Shown: positions 10,616 through 19,666, numbered from the stretch's first letter. The stretch: 64,000 nt of DNA from Mesorhizobium amorphae (GCF_014843845.1 NZ_JHQS01000008.1:1-64000); one strand, 5' to 3'. Program-made: numbers and translations. The notes: a model not told the origin generated them from the letters alone.

Positions 10616-12355
10616 GTGACAGGTTCTACCCTCAAAACACTCCAGGCTATCCAGAATCTGCACGGTTTCGCCGCCTTTCTCGGGGTAACGCCGAAGGCGC
10701 TGGGGCATGCCATCCACGGCATCCCTGAGGTCAGCAAATACACAAAGTTCGAAATTGCAAAAAAGAGCGGGGGCAAACGGGAGATTTGTGCGCCTGTTCC
10801 CCACCTGAAACGCATTCAACGGCGGCTGGCCAACAAGCTTAAAGAAATTGAGATGTCACTCGAAGGCGAGCTCACCACGAATGAGCACGTCCTTTCGCAT
10901 GGATTCAAACCAAATCTCTCCATCGCAACGAACGCGAGAGCGCACAGAGGTCGGCGCTGGGTGTTCAATATAGACCTTGCCGACTTCTTCCCAAGCATCA
11001 ATTTCGGGCGCGTCTACGGCTTCTTTCTGAAAAACTCCCGATACGGGGTCAGCAAGACAGTCGCCACACTGATTGCCCAGATCGCCTGCTACGAGAACCA
11101 GCTACCGCAGGGCAGCCCGTCTTCGCCAGTGATATCCAACATCGTCGCGCATATCCTCGACATACGGCTGCACGAACTGGCCGCGTCCCTGAACTGCACA
11201 TACACCCGCTACGCTGATGACTTGACCTTTTCGACGAATGAAAAAGGGTTTCCGGGCGCCATCGCCAAGAGGTCGCAGGACGAAGATGACGTTTGGAAAA
11301 TTGGGAAAAAAGTCAAGAGCATCATCAAACAAAGCGGCTTTGAGATCAATCCAAAGAAAACCCGCATGCAGTATCGCATTTCCCGTCAGGACGTCACTGG
11401 GCTTGTTGTCAATGAGAAGGTGAACGTCCGCGCTGAATACTCCCGGACGGCGCGCGCGATGTGCCACCAACTGTGGACAAAAGGAGCGGCTTTCCAGAAG
11501 GACGGTAAGCTGAAACTGGCGAAAACTCCGGAGCAAGTTCGGGGAATAATGAATTTTGTTTATCACATTAAGGAGTGCGAAGAGGTCCGGCAGTCAGATG
11601 GCGCCGAGTTTGATCCAAGCGCACCTCTACCCGGTTACGCACGCATCTATGCCAAACTCCTGGACTATCTTTCATTCTGGGGCACCGACAAACCTGTCCT
11701 CCTTTGTGAGGGCAAGACAGATAATATCTACATCAAGTGCGCCATCGAGAACCTTGCGGCTAGCTTCCCCACGCTGATCGAGTCAAGCGGCGGCGTGATC
11801 GAGCCCGCCGTTCGTTTTTTCAATCGAAGCGATGTGAAAGACACAAAGGACAGTCTGACATGGAAGCTACAAAAGCTAGCCGGCGGCGTGACCGAGCTGA
11901 CCAGTTTCCTGGGAGAGTATCGCGAAAGGATAAAGGACTTCAAACATGGCGGGAAGTATCCCCTGGTTATCGTCGTTGACAATGACCAGGAATCAAAGGG
12001 TATGTTTAGTCATATAAAGAATATAATCAAATCCGCGGCGCCTGTGGACGGCTCTGCTCCATTCTATTACATCTACGCCAACCTTTACGTCGTCGCTATT
12101 CCAAAAATTGGCAGCAAAGATACGTATATTGAGCGCCTGTTCTCGGACAAAGTTCTCAAGAAGACTCTTGACGGCAAAACGTTCGACGTTACCGGCAAAA
12201 AAAATAACAAAACTCACTACTTCAAGAGCGATTTTGCAAAAAAAGTTATTAAGAAAAACAAGGCAAATATAGACTTCAAGAGATTTAAGCCACTTTTGGA
12301 GCGGATTGCAGCTGTTAAGGCTGACTATGCAACGCGGATTAAGACTACGCCGTAG
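10616..12355 (+). CDS. Retron-type reverse transcriptase fused to a TOPRIM domain
   Basis: 579 residues from GTG 10616. An earlier GTG at 10511 is in frame but lies inside the predicted ncRNA, so I reject it. RT hallmarks: NARAH at 106-110 (retron NAxxH motif), NIDLADFFPSI with D120, LPQGSPSSP, YADD at 199-202, and VTG at 260-262 (retron-specific). The C-terminal half (about 355-579) carries TOPRIM signatures CEGKTD (E365) and VVDNDQ (D455, D457). Such RT-TOPRIM fusions are grouped with type I-C retrons in published schemes (recalled). It would make msDNA from the upstream RNA; TOPRIM suggests a nuclease effector. The 3' part is AT-rich and rich in Lys/Asn codons, unlike its neighbours, which suggests transfer. 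Confidence 0.88.
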   Translation: MTGSTLKTLQAIQNLHGFAAFLGVTPKALGHAIHGIPEVSKYTKFEIAKKSGGKREICAPVPHLKRIQRRLANKLKEIEMSLEGELTTNEHVLSHGFKPNLSIATNARAHRGRRWVFNIDLADFFPSINFGRVYGFFLKNSRYGVSKTVATLIAQIACYENQLPQGSPSSPVISNIVAHILDIRLHELAASLNCTYTRYADDLTFSTNEKGFPGAIAKRSQDEDDVWKIGKKVKSIIKQSGFEINPKKTRMQYRISRQDVTGLVVNEKVNVRAEYSRTARAMCHQLWTKGAAFQKDGKLKLAKTPEQVRGIMNFVYHIKECEEVRQSDGAEFDPSAPLPGYARIYAKLLDYLSFWGTDKPVLLCEGKTDNIYIKCAIENLAASFPTLIESSGGVIEPAVRFFNRSDVKDTKDSLTWKLQKLAGGVTELTSFLGEYRERIKDFKHGGKYPLVIVVDNDQESKGMFSHIKNIIKSAAPVDGSAPFYYIYANLYVVAIPKIGSKDTYIERLFSDKVLKKTLDGKTFDVTGKKNNKTHYFKSDFAKKVIKKNKANIDFKRFKPLLERIAAVKADYATRIKTTP

Positions 12356-12513
12356 CTGGCTATCCACCGTACAATCTCAATTTTTGTCGTTGGCTCGGTG
12401 CATCCAAGAGGCAGGCGGACCCTCCACTGGGAACTTGCCCGCTGGAAAGACATTCCAGCTTGACAGTTGTATGCCAGATGTCAGCGTCTCTCCGTTAGTG
12501 GGAGAGCGATTCG

Positions 12514-14499
12514 GTGTATCTGTCCAAGTTGGAGATTAGTAATTTTCGCCAGTTCGGTGAAGGTGAAAATGCTTTTGTCCTTGAACTCAACAGAGGCATC
12601 ACCGCTCTTGTGGGTGAAAACGACTCTGGAAAAACTGCAATCATTGACGCCATACGGATGGTTTTGGGGACCCGTGACCAAGAATACCTGCGCGTTCAGC
12701 CCAATGATTTCCACTTCGATATCGCTGCGAAAGCGCAGGTCGAGAACATCAGCATCTGCTGCACATTCGATGGTCTGACTTCCGCCGATCGGGGCGCGTT
12801 CGCGGAGTATCTCAGTTACATGCCCACCGGAGGGACGGTTCTTCATGTAACGTGGACCGCCAAGCGCATGCACGCAGGCACCCGTCGGCTCATTCCCACC
12901 GAGTGGCGGTCAGGTGACGGCGGAGAAGGGCCGGTCCTTGATAGTAAGGCTCGCGCGCTCCTTACTGCAACCTATTTACGTCCCCTGCGCGATGCGGAAC
13001 GCGCCCTGTCTGCGGGCAGGGGCTCCCGTCTGGCCCAGATCCTTCAGAATACGAAGGAAATCAAGTCGCATGGGGTCGCCTTCGACAGCGCCGCGCTCGC
13101 CGGTCTTGACCCAGCCTCTCTTAGTCTCGTCGGTCTTCTCGATTACACGAACCACCATTTTCAGAGCAATGAAGGTATCAGGAAGACGAGGGAACGCCTG
13201 AATGACGATTATCTTTCCCCGCTCTCGTTCGCAAACGACGAGCTGACCGCGCATATCGCCGTAAGCGGCAACGGCGACGACGATGCCCGCCTGCGGCAGA
13301 TACTCGAAAAGCTGGACGTCATCCTCAACGCGCCGGGTATCACAGATGGTCTTCTGGGCCGCGGTCTTGGTTCCAACAATCTGCTTTTCATGGCCTGTGA
13401 ACTTCTACTGCTGGCCGGAGAAGAAGAAGGATTTCCGCTCCTGATGATCGAGGAACCGGAAGCCCACCTGCATCCGCAGCGGCAGCTCAGGCTCATGGAC
13501 TTCCTGCAAAGCCACGTCGGCAAGACGAAGGCTGACGGTCAGAAAATCCAGGTCATCGTCACCACCCACAGTCCGAATCTCGCATCGGAGATTAAGCTGG
13601 ACAACATGGTGTTGATCAAGGATCGCAAGGCATTTCCGCTCGCCAAAGGCAAGACCAGCCTGACCGCATCGGATTACCCGTTCCTGGAGCGCTATCTCGA
13701 CGTCACCAAAGCCAACCTCTTTTTTGCCCGCGGCGTGGTTGTGGTCGAAGGGCCCGCCGAAGACATCCTCATACCCACACTTGCCCAACTCCTAGGCAGA
13801 AATCTTGAGAAGTACGGTGTCTCGATCATTGACGTGAAGGGCACCGGGCTTGGGCGCTTTGCCCGTATCCTCCAGCGTGAAAATCCAAAGGCCGATGGCG
13901 AGATCGGTATCCCGGTAAGCTGCGTCACTGACATGGACGTCATGCCGGATTGCGCCCCGTGGATCGTCGGTGCGCTGAAAATTGGCGAGGCGTTTCCGCC
14001 GCTTAAGGGCTCAAAGCGAAAGTGGAGAGCAAAGCAGGATTTTCCCGGGACCGAGCTTGCAGGTCGGCGGGCGGATATTGAGGCGCGGGTAAGCGGTCAG
14101 AAGATCAAAACGTTCGTCGCGAACGAATGGACCCTTGAATATGACCTCGCATTCAGCGGCCTGGGGGAATTCGTCTGGCTCGCCGCTCACCTGACTGACA
14201 ACGATGACACATTGCTGAAGTCTCCCGAAAAGCGTGACGCTGAAATCGCATTTGCAAAGGCGGAGTTCGCTGCGCTTGCAATCGCCGGAAAAGCCATCGA
14301 GGAACTGGCTTCAGAGGTCTACGCCCGTTTCATGAAGGACGGGGTTTCCAAGGCGATATCTGCGCAGTATCTGGCTTCCCTACTATCTGAGGCGGTCGAG
14401 ACCGGCCAACTCACCGTCGCGGAATTGCGGCAAGCACTACCCAAATATCTGGTCGACGCCATCGAACACGTCACCGAACCGCTACCAGTCATTCCCTGA
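12514..14499 (+). CDS. gajA: Class 2 OLD-family ATPase-TOPRIM nuclease (GajA-like)
   Basis: 661 residues from a GTG at 12514 preceded by GTGGGAGAG. The N-terminal ABC-type ATPase has Walker A GENDSGKT (34-41), signature-like GLGSNN, Walker B LLMIEEPEAHLHP (about 309-321) and the VTTHS switch. The C-terminal TOPRIM has VVVVEGPAED (E412) and VTDMDV (D473, D475). The stop overlaps the start of a UvrD-like helicase, the tandem arrangement that defines class 2 OLD proteins and Gabija anti-phage systems. Gabija's GajA is a DNA-nicking enzyme controlled by nucleotide levels (established for Bacillus). It lies 158 bases after the retron RT, the same direction. Confidence 0.88.
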   Translation: MYLSKLEISNFRQFGEGENAFVLELNRGITALVGENDSGKTAIIDAIRMVLGTRDQEYLRVQPNDFHFDIAAKAQVENISICCTFDGLTSADRGAFAEYLSYMPTGGTVLHVTWTAKRMHAGTRRLIPTEWRSGDGGEGPVLDSKARALLTATYLRPLRDAERALSAGRGSRLAQILQNTKEIKSHGVAFDSAALAGLDPASLSLVGLLDYTNHHFQSNEGIRKTRERLNDDYLSPLSFANDELTAHIAVSGNGDDDARLRQILEKLDVILNAPGITDGLLGRGLGSNNLLFMACELLLLAGEEEGFPLLMIEEPEAHLHPQRQLRLMDFLQSHVGKTKADGQKIQVIVTTHSPNLASEIKLDNMVLIKDRKAFPLAKGKTSLTASDYPFLERYLDVTKANLFFARGVVVVEGPAEDILIPTLAQLLGRNLEKYGVSIIDVKGTGLGRFARILQRENPKADGEIGIPVSCVTDMDVMPDCAPWIVGALKIGEAFPPLKGSKRKWRAKQDFPGTELAGRRADIEARVSGQKIKTFVANEWTLEYDLAFSGLGEFVWLAAHLTDNDDTLLKSPEKRDAEIAFAKAEFAALAIAGKAIEELASEVYARFMKDGVSKAISAQYLASLLSEAVETGQLTVAELRQALPKYLVDAIEHVTEPLPVIP

Positions 14500-16460
14500 T
14501 GTTTGTCCTTCCAACGGTCACAGAAGGCGATGTCGACTGGGTGTGCCGAGTCATGGGGCTGCCGCCTACGGCTTTTTCGGGCCCCGACGGCAAAGATCCA
14601 CGCATGACGGTAATCCAGCGAATGGATACCATTGACGTTGAAGCCTGCCCAGGTAGCGGCAAGACGACACTGCTCGTCGCAAAGCTGGCAATTCTGGCCC
14701 GGCGGTGGCCCTCCCTGCGCTCCGGTATGTGCGTGTTGTCACACACCAACGCCGCCAGAGACGAGATAGCGCGCGGCCTGAGTTCTTGCGCCGAAGGCGC
14801 CATGCTCATGGGGTATCCACACTTCGTAGGCACAATTCATGGCTTCGCTAACGAATTCCTGGCGTTGCCCTATCTCCGGTCCAAGGGCAATCCGATCAAG
14901 GTCATCGACAGTGAAGTCGCAATCGAACATCGCTGGAAGAAGGCCCCCTACAAGAAAAAGCTTTATCTGAATCAGCAAAACAACGGTGATGGCCGGTCCT
15001 TCCTCCGCTATGACGAAGAAGATTTTAGCGGTGATAAAATGCGGTCGCGATGGAAGCCCCATACGGAAACATTCAAGCTCATTCAGGAAATCTGCAAATC
15101 GAGTTCTGAGGAGGGCTATTTCTGCTACGATGAGCTGTTCGTATGGGCTCGGAAGCTAATCGCGGAACGCCCTGACTTGGCCCACGATATGCGTCATCGG
15201 TTTCCTTTGGTGTTTATGGATGAGGTTCAGGACAATGACGAAGAACAGTCGTCGCTGTTGAGCCAAGTTTTTATGGACGGCGATAACCCGTCGGTGCGGC
15301 AACGCTTTGGGGACTCCAATCAGGCTATCTACCAGCGCAGCGGCGTCACCAACGGCGCGGAAACGGACAGGTTTCCCGGGCCAAAGATCGTCCGCGTCGA
15401 TCTTCCCAACAGTTTCCGTTTTGGAACCGTCATAGCCGGCCTCGCCGATCCATTCGCCGTCACGCCACAGGGGCTGGTGGGTCTCGGACCGAATAATCCG
15501 CGACCCCCAGCGATTTTCCTCTTCGATGACGCATCCGTACAGTCAGTTCTGCCCCGGTACTGCAAGTATCTGGTCGAAGTTTTTTCTGCCAATGAGCTTC
15601 GGTCTGGCGAGTTCACCGCAGTCGCCGGCGTCCATAAAGAGGGGGAGGACGACAAGATTCCTCGTTGGATGGGCCACTATGTTCCTGCCTATAATCCTGA
15701 CATCGTCCACCGCGAACCAGCTCCTGAATCTTTCAGCCAGTACGTCATGGCCGGGTGGCGTGAAAGCGACCGGCTTCGTCGCACAGCCCCGCTCGTGAAC
15801 GCCGTCGCCCACGCCATGCTCGAGCTTCTTCGTCTTGAAGACTACGAAGGAACATCTGAGAGGGTCAAAAATCCGCACCAAGTTATTCTGTCGATCACCA
15901 CGGATGAGAAGGCATCGTTTAACTACAAGCGGCTATTGGACTTTTTTGTCAGGAAGGCGGGAAGCATCACGCCTGAGCTGTGGAACACCAAGTTGGCCAG
16001 GGCAATCGAGGCAGTTGCCGGAAAACTCCGCGGCGCGTCCATCGCCACTCCTGAGGCCAAAGCTTTTCTTTCCTGGGTCGTCGCTGCAGGCAAAGTGTCC
16101 GAGGTTTCAATCTCCGCTTCGTCCAACGTGTACCAATATCCTGCGAACGAGCCACAAGTATCCGTCAGACTTGGCTCGATCCACTCGGTAAAAGGGGAGA
16201 CTCACACGTCGACGCTCGTGCTGGAATCTTACTACCGGCACCACTACCTGAGCACACTAAAGCCTTGGCTCCTGGGGATTTCATCGGGGGGAGCGAAGCA
16301 GGGCGTTCTTTTACAAAGAGGTCTAAGGCTTCATTACGTCGCGATGAGCCGGCCCTCACATTTGCTTTGTCTAGCCCTGAGGAGTGACGCCCTGACGGAG
16401 TCTGATCGACTTGTCCTAAAGGGGCGTGGGTGGGTACTTTTAGAGTGTCCGCCACATTAG
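14499..16460 (+). CDS. gajB: UvrD/PcrA-like superfamily 1 helicase (GajB-like)
   Basis: 653 residues; the ATG overlaps the upstream TGA (TGATG), so the two are co-translated. Helicase motifs: Walker A ACPGSGKTT (49-57), Walker B FMDEVQD (D241-D245), motif III-like FGDSNQAIYQ (about 270-279), a C-terminal HSVKGETH segment and motif VI HYVAMSRPSHLL. This is the partner expected for a class 2 OLD nuclease. It is longer than the GajB described from Bacillus (about 500 residues), the excess lying in the middle region. Acts with GajA in phage defence by analogy. Confidence 0.85.
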   Translation: MFVLPTVTEGDVDWVCRVMGLPPTAFSGPDGKDPRMTVIQRMDTIDVEACPGSGKTTLLVAKLAILARRWPSLRSGMCVLSHTNAARDEIARGLSSCAEGAMLMGYPHFVGTIHGFANEFLALPYLRSKGNPIKVIDSEVAIEHRWKKAPYKKKLYLNQQNNGDGRSFLRYDEEDFSGDKMRSRWKPHTETFKLIQEICKSSSEEGYFCYDELFVWARKLIAERPDLAHDMRHRFPLVFMDEVQDNDEEQSSLLSQVFMDGDNPSVRQRFGDSNQAIYQRSGVTNGAETDRFPGPKIVRVDLPNSFRFGTVIAGLADPFAVTPQGLVGLGPNNPRPPAIFLFDDASVQSVLPRYCKYLVEVFSANELRSGEFTAVAGVHKEGEDDKIPRWMGHYVPAYNPDIVHREPAPESFSQYVMAGWRESDRLRRTAPLVNAVAHAMLELLRLEDYEGTSERVKNPHQVILSITTDEKASFNYKRLLDFFVRKAGSITPELWNTKLARAIEAVAGKLRGASIATPEAKAFLSWVVAAGKVSEVSISASSNVYQYPANEPQVSVRLGSIHSVKGETHTSTLVLESYYRHHYLSTLKPWLLGISSGGAKQGVLLQRGLRLHYVAMSRPSHLLCLALRSDALTESDRLVLKGRGWVLLECPPH

Positions 16461-17766
16461 ACCAGAGGCAGCAGAACAGGGACGTCGACACCACCACGGC
16501 TGCGGATCGTTGTGGGAATTGGAATGTCGAAACAGGTTAGGGCTGCTTCTCCGATCCGGGAAACTCTGTATTTAGGCCGGCTTTAACGTCCTTTCGTCTG
16601 AAAGCCGACCGGCAGCTTTCGGCCCCAAGGCGACAGCAGAATATCTGCTCGGCAAGGACCGCTTCTGGCGCAAAGTGGTCGTTAAAAATCGAATGTCGGA
16701 AGTCACCTCGGGTTAAGTTCAGACATAGGTGCACGACTGCCGATGAAGGACAGTGGGCCTAGAAGGCTAAGGGCAGACGAAGTTGCCATGTGCCGCACCG
16801 GCCGTTAAGCAGCTTCTATCTGGAGGTGTATGGCTATGTCGTCCGATAAAGAATCAACGTTGAATGGGAAGGCTTTGGTAGATAGGAAGCTGGATACCGC
16901 CGCTGCATCACAGATGTTGACCCCATCTGAGCTTGAAACGCTTCGGCAAAAATCAACGGGCGATTTCGCTCTCAGGGCGTTCAAGCATCTGCGACCGCCG
17001 CGGGAATAGCCCGCTCGGCGCCAGGTCCCTCGGCGCGCGAACGGTCTCAGAACGTTCACGGTGACGCCGCCGGCATAGTAGCTGATCTTGGAGTGGAAAA
17101 TAAATCTCCGGCGAAACTCGGGCACAAATCCCCGGCACCTTGGACGTGGAAATTCTCCGCCGAAGGTCGGACGAGACGGGGCGCTTTCCGGAGCGGAGTT
17201 TGGTCATCTTCGGGCACGAAAGATTGTGGAAAACAGCCACTTCGCCAGCAGTGAGCAACCAGAAAAATAGTCCGATTTTCAAGTCAACATTTGTCAACAA
17301 ATTGCTCGCCCGCGAAACACATCCGAAGGGCGCCAGTTGGGTCCGATGCTCCGGAATTCCGCATATTTCTATGTATCTTATCGCAGCGCAGATTTTGTTG
17401 ACTTTCAATGAGATGAGAATGGACATCCGGGAAGCAATGGTGACGTCCGCAAACGTCTAGCGGAACGCAATTTTGGCCCCCCGACGGATCCGCACCTAGT
17501 GGATATCGACTACCTTCGACCACATGCGCATCGCGGCAGTTATCATTGGCTCTCTGAATCGATGCGGACGTTGTGATGACCATCCCTATCTCAACAGACA
17601 ATTTCGCAGCTCGTTTTGTTGAAGCTCGTCCAGAGACCTAGCGGTCTCAGGTTTTGGTTTTGGTCTTGGTATGTCCACACCGTCTCGCACCGAAAATTTC
17701 AGCCAGAACACCGTGTGGACACGGTGCCCGCACGGTGCACGACTTGGCGTCGGTCAGTGATCGGCC
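16461..17766. other. Gene-poor stretch with one likely small ORF
   Basis: About 1.3 kb without a recognisable gene apart from the small ORF at 16836-17009. Frames of 60-157 codons exist on both strands but lack family resemblance and ribosome sites. A short GGTTTTGGTTTTGGTCTTGG run lies at about 17650. It may be decayed sequence at the edge of an inserted element. Confidence 0.5.
16836..17009 (+). CDS. Small hypothetical protein
   Basis: 57 residues, with a GGAGG ribosome site at 16822-16826 nine bases before the ATG at 16836; an ATG at 16830 is in frame but only three bases from the site. The product is polar with a central LTPSELETLRQKS helix-like segment and a basic end (FKHLRPPRE). The ribosome site and lack of rare codons favour a real gene. 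I recognise no family and assign no function. Confidence 0.4.
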   Translation: MSSDKESTLNGKALVDRKLDTAAASQMLTPSELETLRQKSTGDFALRAFKHLRPPRE

Positions 17767-18282
17767 TTAGCGTCTGGCCGTCCTTTCCAGGCTTCGTTGT
17801 AGATGGGATCCTGCATCCGGAAATTCGATGCGCTCTCGAGCTATCTTGAGGTCGCGATCAGCCTTCTTCTTGGCTTCCCGCGCGAGCCTCAGGGTGTCGG
17901 CCTCTGCGAAAAACGAGGCCACCTTTTCCCGCAACCTTTCGCTTTTGACCTTTTCAATAAGCCGAAGCGTCCCGGCGCTGTGGCTGCCGTTCATTGGCGG
18001 ATTATGCTTGAACCAGCCTTCGACCATCAGGAAGCTGTGCTCATAGTCAAAGTCGATCATCCCCGCCCTGATTAGTATGGCACGGTTCTGATGATACTTG
18101 TCCAACTGGAAGCCGAGGTCATCGACCGCATAACCGTCCGTGAGACGGTAGACGCCCGATGAGTTCACATGCTCATTTGTCGCGTAGTAAATGAACTGAA
18201 GTTTCGCATCGGTCTCTAAGCCAAGAAACCGACGCGACCTCCAAATTGCCGGGGAAATCTTACTGAAGTCTCGGGCACTCAT
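17767..18282 (-). CDS. Hypothetical element-borne protein (replication/DNA-binding-like)
   Basis: 171 residues starting MSARDFSKISPAIWRS, with the pattern WFKHNPPMN(x)SHSAGT in the middle and a basic, helical C-terminus rich in Arg, Lys and Glu. Similar N-terminal patterns occur in phage or island proteins annotated as replication-type or hypothetical; this is recollection, not a search. It is followed upstream on the same strand by an AlpA-like regulator, consistent with an integrated element. Confidence 0.6.
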   Translation of the reverse strand: MSARDFSKISPAIWRSRRFLGLETDAKLQFIYYATNEHVNSSGVYRLTDGYAVDDLGFQLDKYHQNRAILIRAGMIDFDYEHSFLMVEGWFKHNPPMNGSHSAGTLRLIEKVKSERLREKVASFFAEADTLRLAREAKKKADRDLKIARERIEFPDAGSHLQRSLERTARR

Positions 18283-18296
18283 TCAATGCCCCGTGG

Positions 18297-18479
18297 CTAG
18301 ACGTTGCGCGGGAGACGGGAATTGTGCTCGTCAATTTCCGTCTTGCGCCAACCAACGCTGCGTTTGCCCAGTTTGTACGAGCGCGGAAAAGTTCCAGCTT
18401 CCATCATCGCATAGATCGTTGAGCGTGACAGACCGGTGATGGCCTTCACGTGGGGAAGGCGGAGGTAGTTCTCAGACAT
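18297..18479 (-). CDS. AlpA-family helix-turn-helix regulator (excisionase-like)
   Basis: 60 residues from the ATG at 18479, preceded by AAAGG at proper spacing; the longer frame reaching 18629 lacks support. The sequence RLPHVKAITGLSRSTIYAMM is the winged helix-turn-helix of AlpA/MerR-like DNA-binding proteins, followed by FPRSYKLGKRSVGWRKTEID. AlpA proteins activate integrase expression or act as excisionases in prophages and islands. No integrase gene is visible nearby, so any element is incomplete or its integrase lies elsewhere. Confidence 0.85.
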   Translation of the reverse strand: MSENYLRLPHVKAITGLSRSTIYAMMEAGTFPRSYKLGKRSVGWRKTEIDEHNSRLPRNV

Positions 18480-18571
18480 TTCAAGACCTTTCGGGTTGTC
18501 TTTGTGACAAGCCGAACCTGACCGATCTTGCTGCGCCGTTCGAACTTTTTGTTCGCGGCAGATTGTTAAGT

Positions 18572-19222
18572 TCAAGCGAACAGCGCGTCCCAAGATCTGA
18601 TTTCCGGTATTTGGTCCCGGCAGTTCCACACGTTGGCAACTCCGTCATAAGTAATGCTGTTGCCCAATCTTCCCCAGGCTACTGCTATCGCATCACACGC
18701 TGACTCGGCCGGTTCCGTGGCCTTGTTCCGGGTGGGTTTGAACCCCACCTGTGCCAAGCGCTTGATTTCGCCGACCATGAATGTGTCTCTAACCAAGTTT
18801 TTATAGCGCGATTGTCCGCTATTTTTCGGCGGCTCGAAGAGAAGTCCGGCAACCAATCGGGAGTGCCAAGCGCTGAGGCGCGGCGACGACACAAGATTTG
18901 TTTTGATCTGGGCAATGAACCTCACCGCTTGAAAAATGTCATACGACCGCTCCGAAAGCTCAATCATCTTTTCGATCGATGCTTTATCCCATTCGCCTGG
19001 ACCGAGGTGCTTTGGCTTGAAGCGTTCCGCCTCGACAATTCCTACGATCACGTGAAAGTGCCGTTTTTCATATTCAGGTATGCGACCCAGGCGATCCACT
19101 GACATAAATACTGCGATTTCAAATGGGATACTTTCTCCATATATTTTATGAAGCTCTGTATATAACTTATCGTGAAAGTGTTTTATCTCTAACCTATCGG
19201 CGAACTGTGACAGAAGGCTCAT
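18572..19222 (-). CDS. Hypothetical protein of the putative element
   Basis: 216 residues, start ATG at 19222. No domain is recognised. The N-terminal half has an FEIAVFMSVDRLGRIPEYEKRHFH-type region (residues about 34-57) with HFHVIVG, loosely reminiscent of replication-relaxation proteins, but I do not assign that. Base composition is more AT-rich than the flanking metabolic genes, consistent with acquisition. It lies 92 bases upstream of the AlpA-like gene on the same strand. Confidence 0.55.
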   Translation of the reverse strand: MSLLSQFADRLEIKHFHDKLYTELHKIYGESIPFEIAVFMSVDRLGRIPEYEKRHFHVIVGIVEAERFKPKHLGPGEWDKASIEKMIELSERSYDIFQAVRFIAQIKTNLVSSPRLSAWHSRLVAGLLFEPPKNSGQSRYKNLVRDTFMVGEIKRLAQVGFKPTRNKATEPAESACDAIAVAWGRLGNSITYDGVANVWNCRDQIPEIRSWDALFA

Positions 19223-19461
19223 CGAAATCTCTTTTTAACTATACGACCGTTCTTTCTGAATTTACGAAGCTAGAATGCGACGCTGAAGGCAGGTCCGGCA
19301 CTTTGCCGGATTTTTCGATCCATTCTGGTCACTCGCGGCGAATCGTTGGACGTTAGTGGACAATTTGTAGCGGATCTGTTGCAGCCGACCAGTCGGCGTC
19401 ACTGGCATTTGATTCTGCCGGCCTCGGCAGCACGTTTTGCGTTCCAACCCATCATTTTATC

Positions 19462-19485
19462 GTGGGGGCATTTGTGGGGGTATTT
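19462..19485 (+). repeat. Tandem 12-mer, GTGGGGGCATTT / GTGGGGGTATTT
   Basis: Two adjacent 12-base copies differ at one position. Similar G-rich direct repeats flank some phage-type tyrosine recombinase sites, so this could be an arm-type binding site of a lost integrase; this is inference. Confidence 0.5.
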
Positions 19486-19537
19486 CCTTTCCGTTCCTTA
19501 AAATATTGTATGAAATTCAATTTCCAATGGTCTCTAT

Positions 19538-19556
19538 TTGGTGCCCGCGGCACCAA
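19538..19556. repeat. Interrupted palindrome TTGGTGCC-CGC-GGCACCAA
   Basis: Perfect 8-base arms with a 3-base spacer, about 50 bases from the tandem 12-mer. Candidate core recombination site or regulatory operator; nothing else identifies it. Confidence 0.45.
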
Positions 19557-19666
19557 TCTTTCCAAAGGGTTGCGGGTCAAAGCGGGCTCAGACGCGGCCT
19601 CATAATTGCGATCAGGACACATTTCGGGACACGATTAGATGTCAGGATGCACAGCAGCACCAGTAA

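Larger units (their letters stand above)
19223..19666. other. Non-coding stretch with integration-site-like repeats
   Basis: About 444 bases between the element gene and the TIR remnant. It holds a tandem G-rich 12-mer and a perfect interrupted palindrome (listed separately). No tRNA is visible. This is the most likely edge of the inserted segment. Confidence 0.4.

Noticed and set aside
17140..17460. 106-codon plus-strand frame in the gene-poor stretch
   Set aside because: No ribosome site or family resemblance; the opposite strand has equally long unsupported frames.
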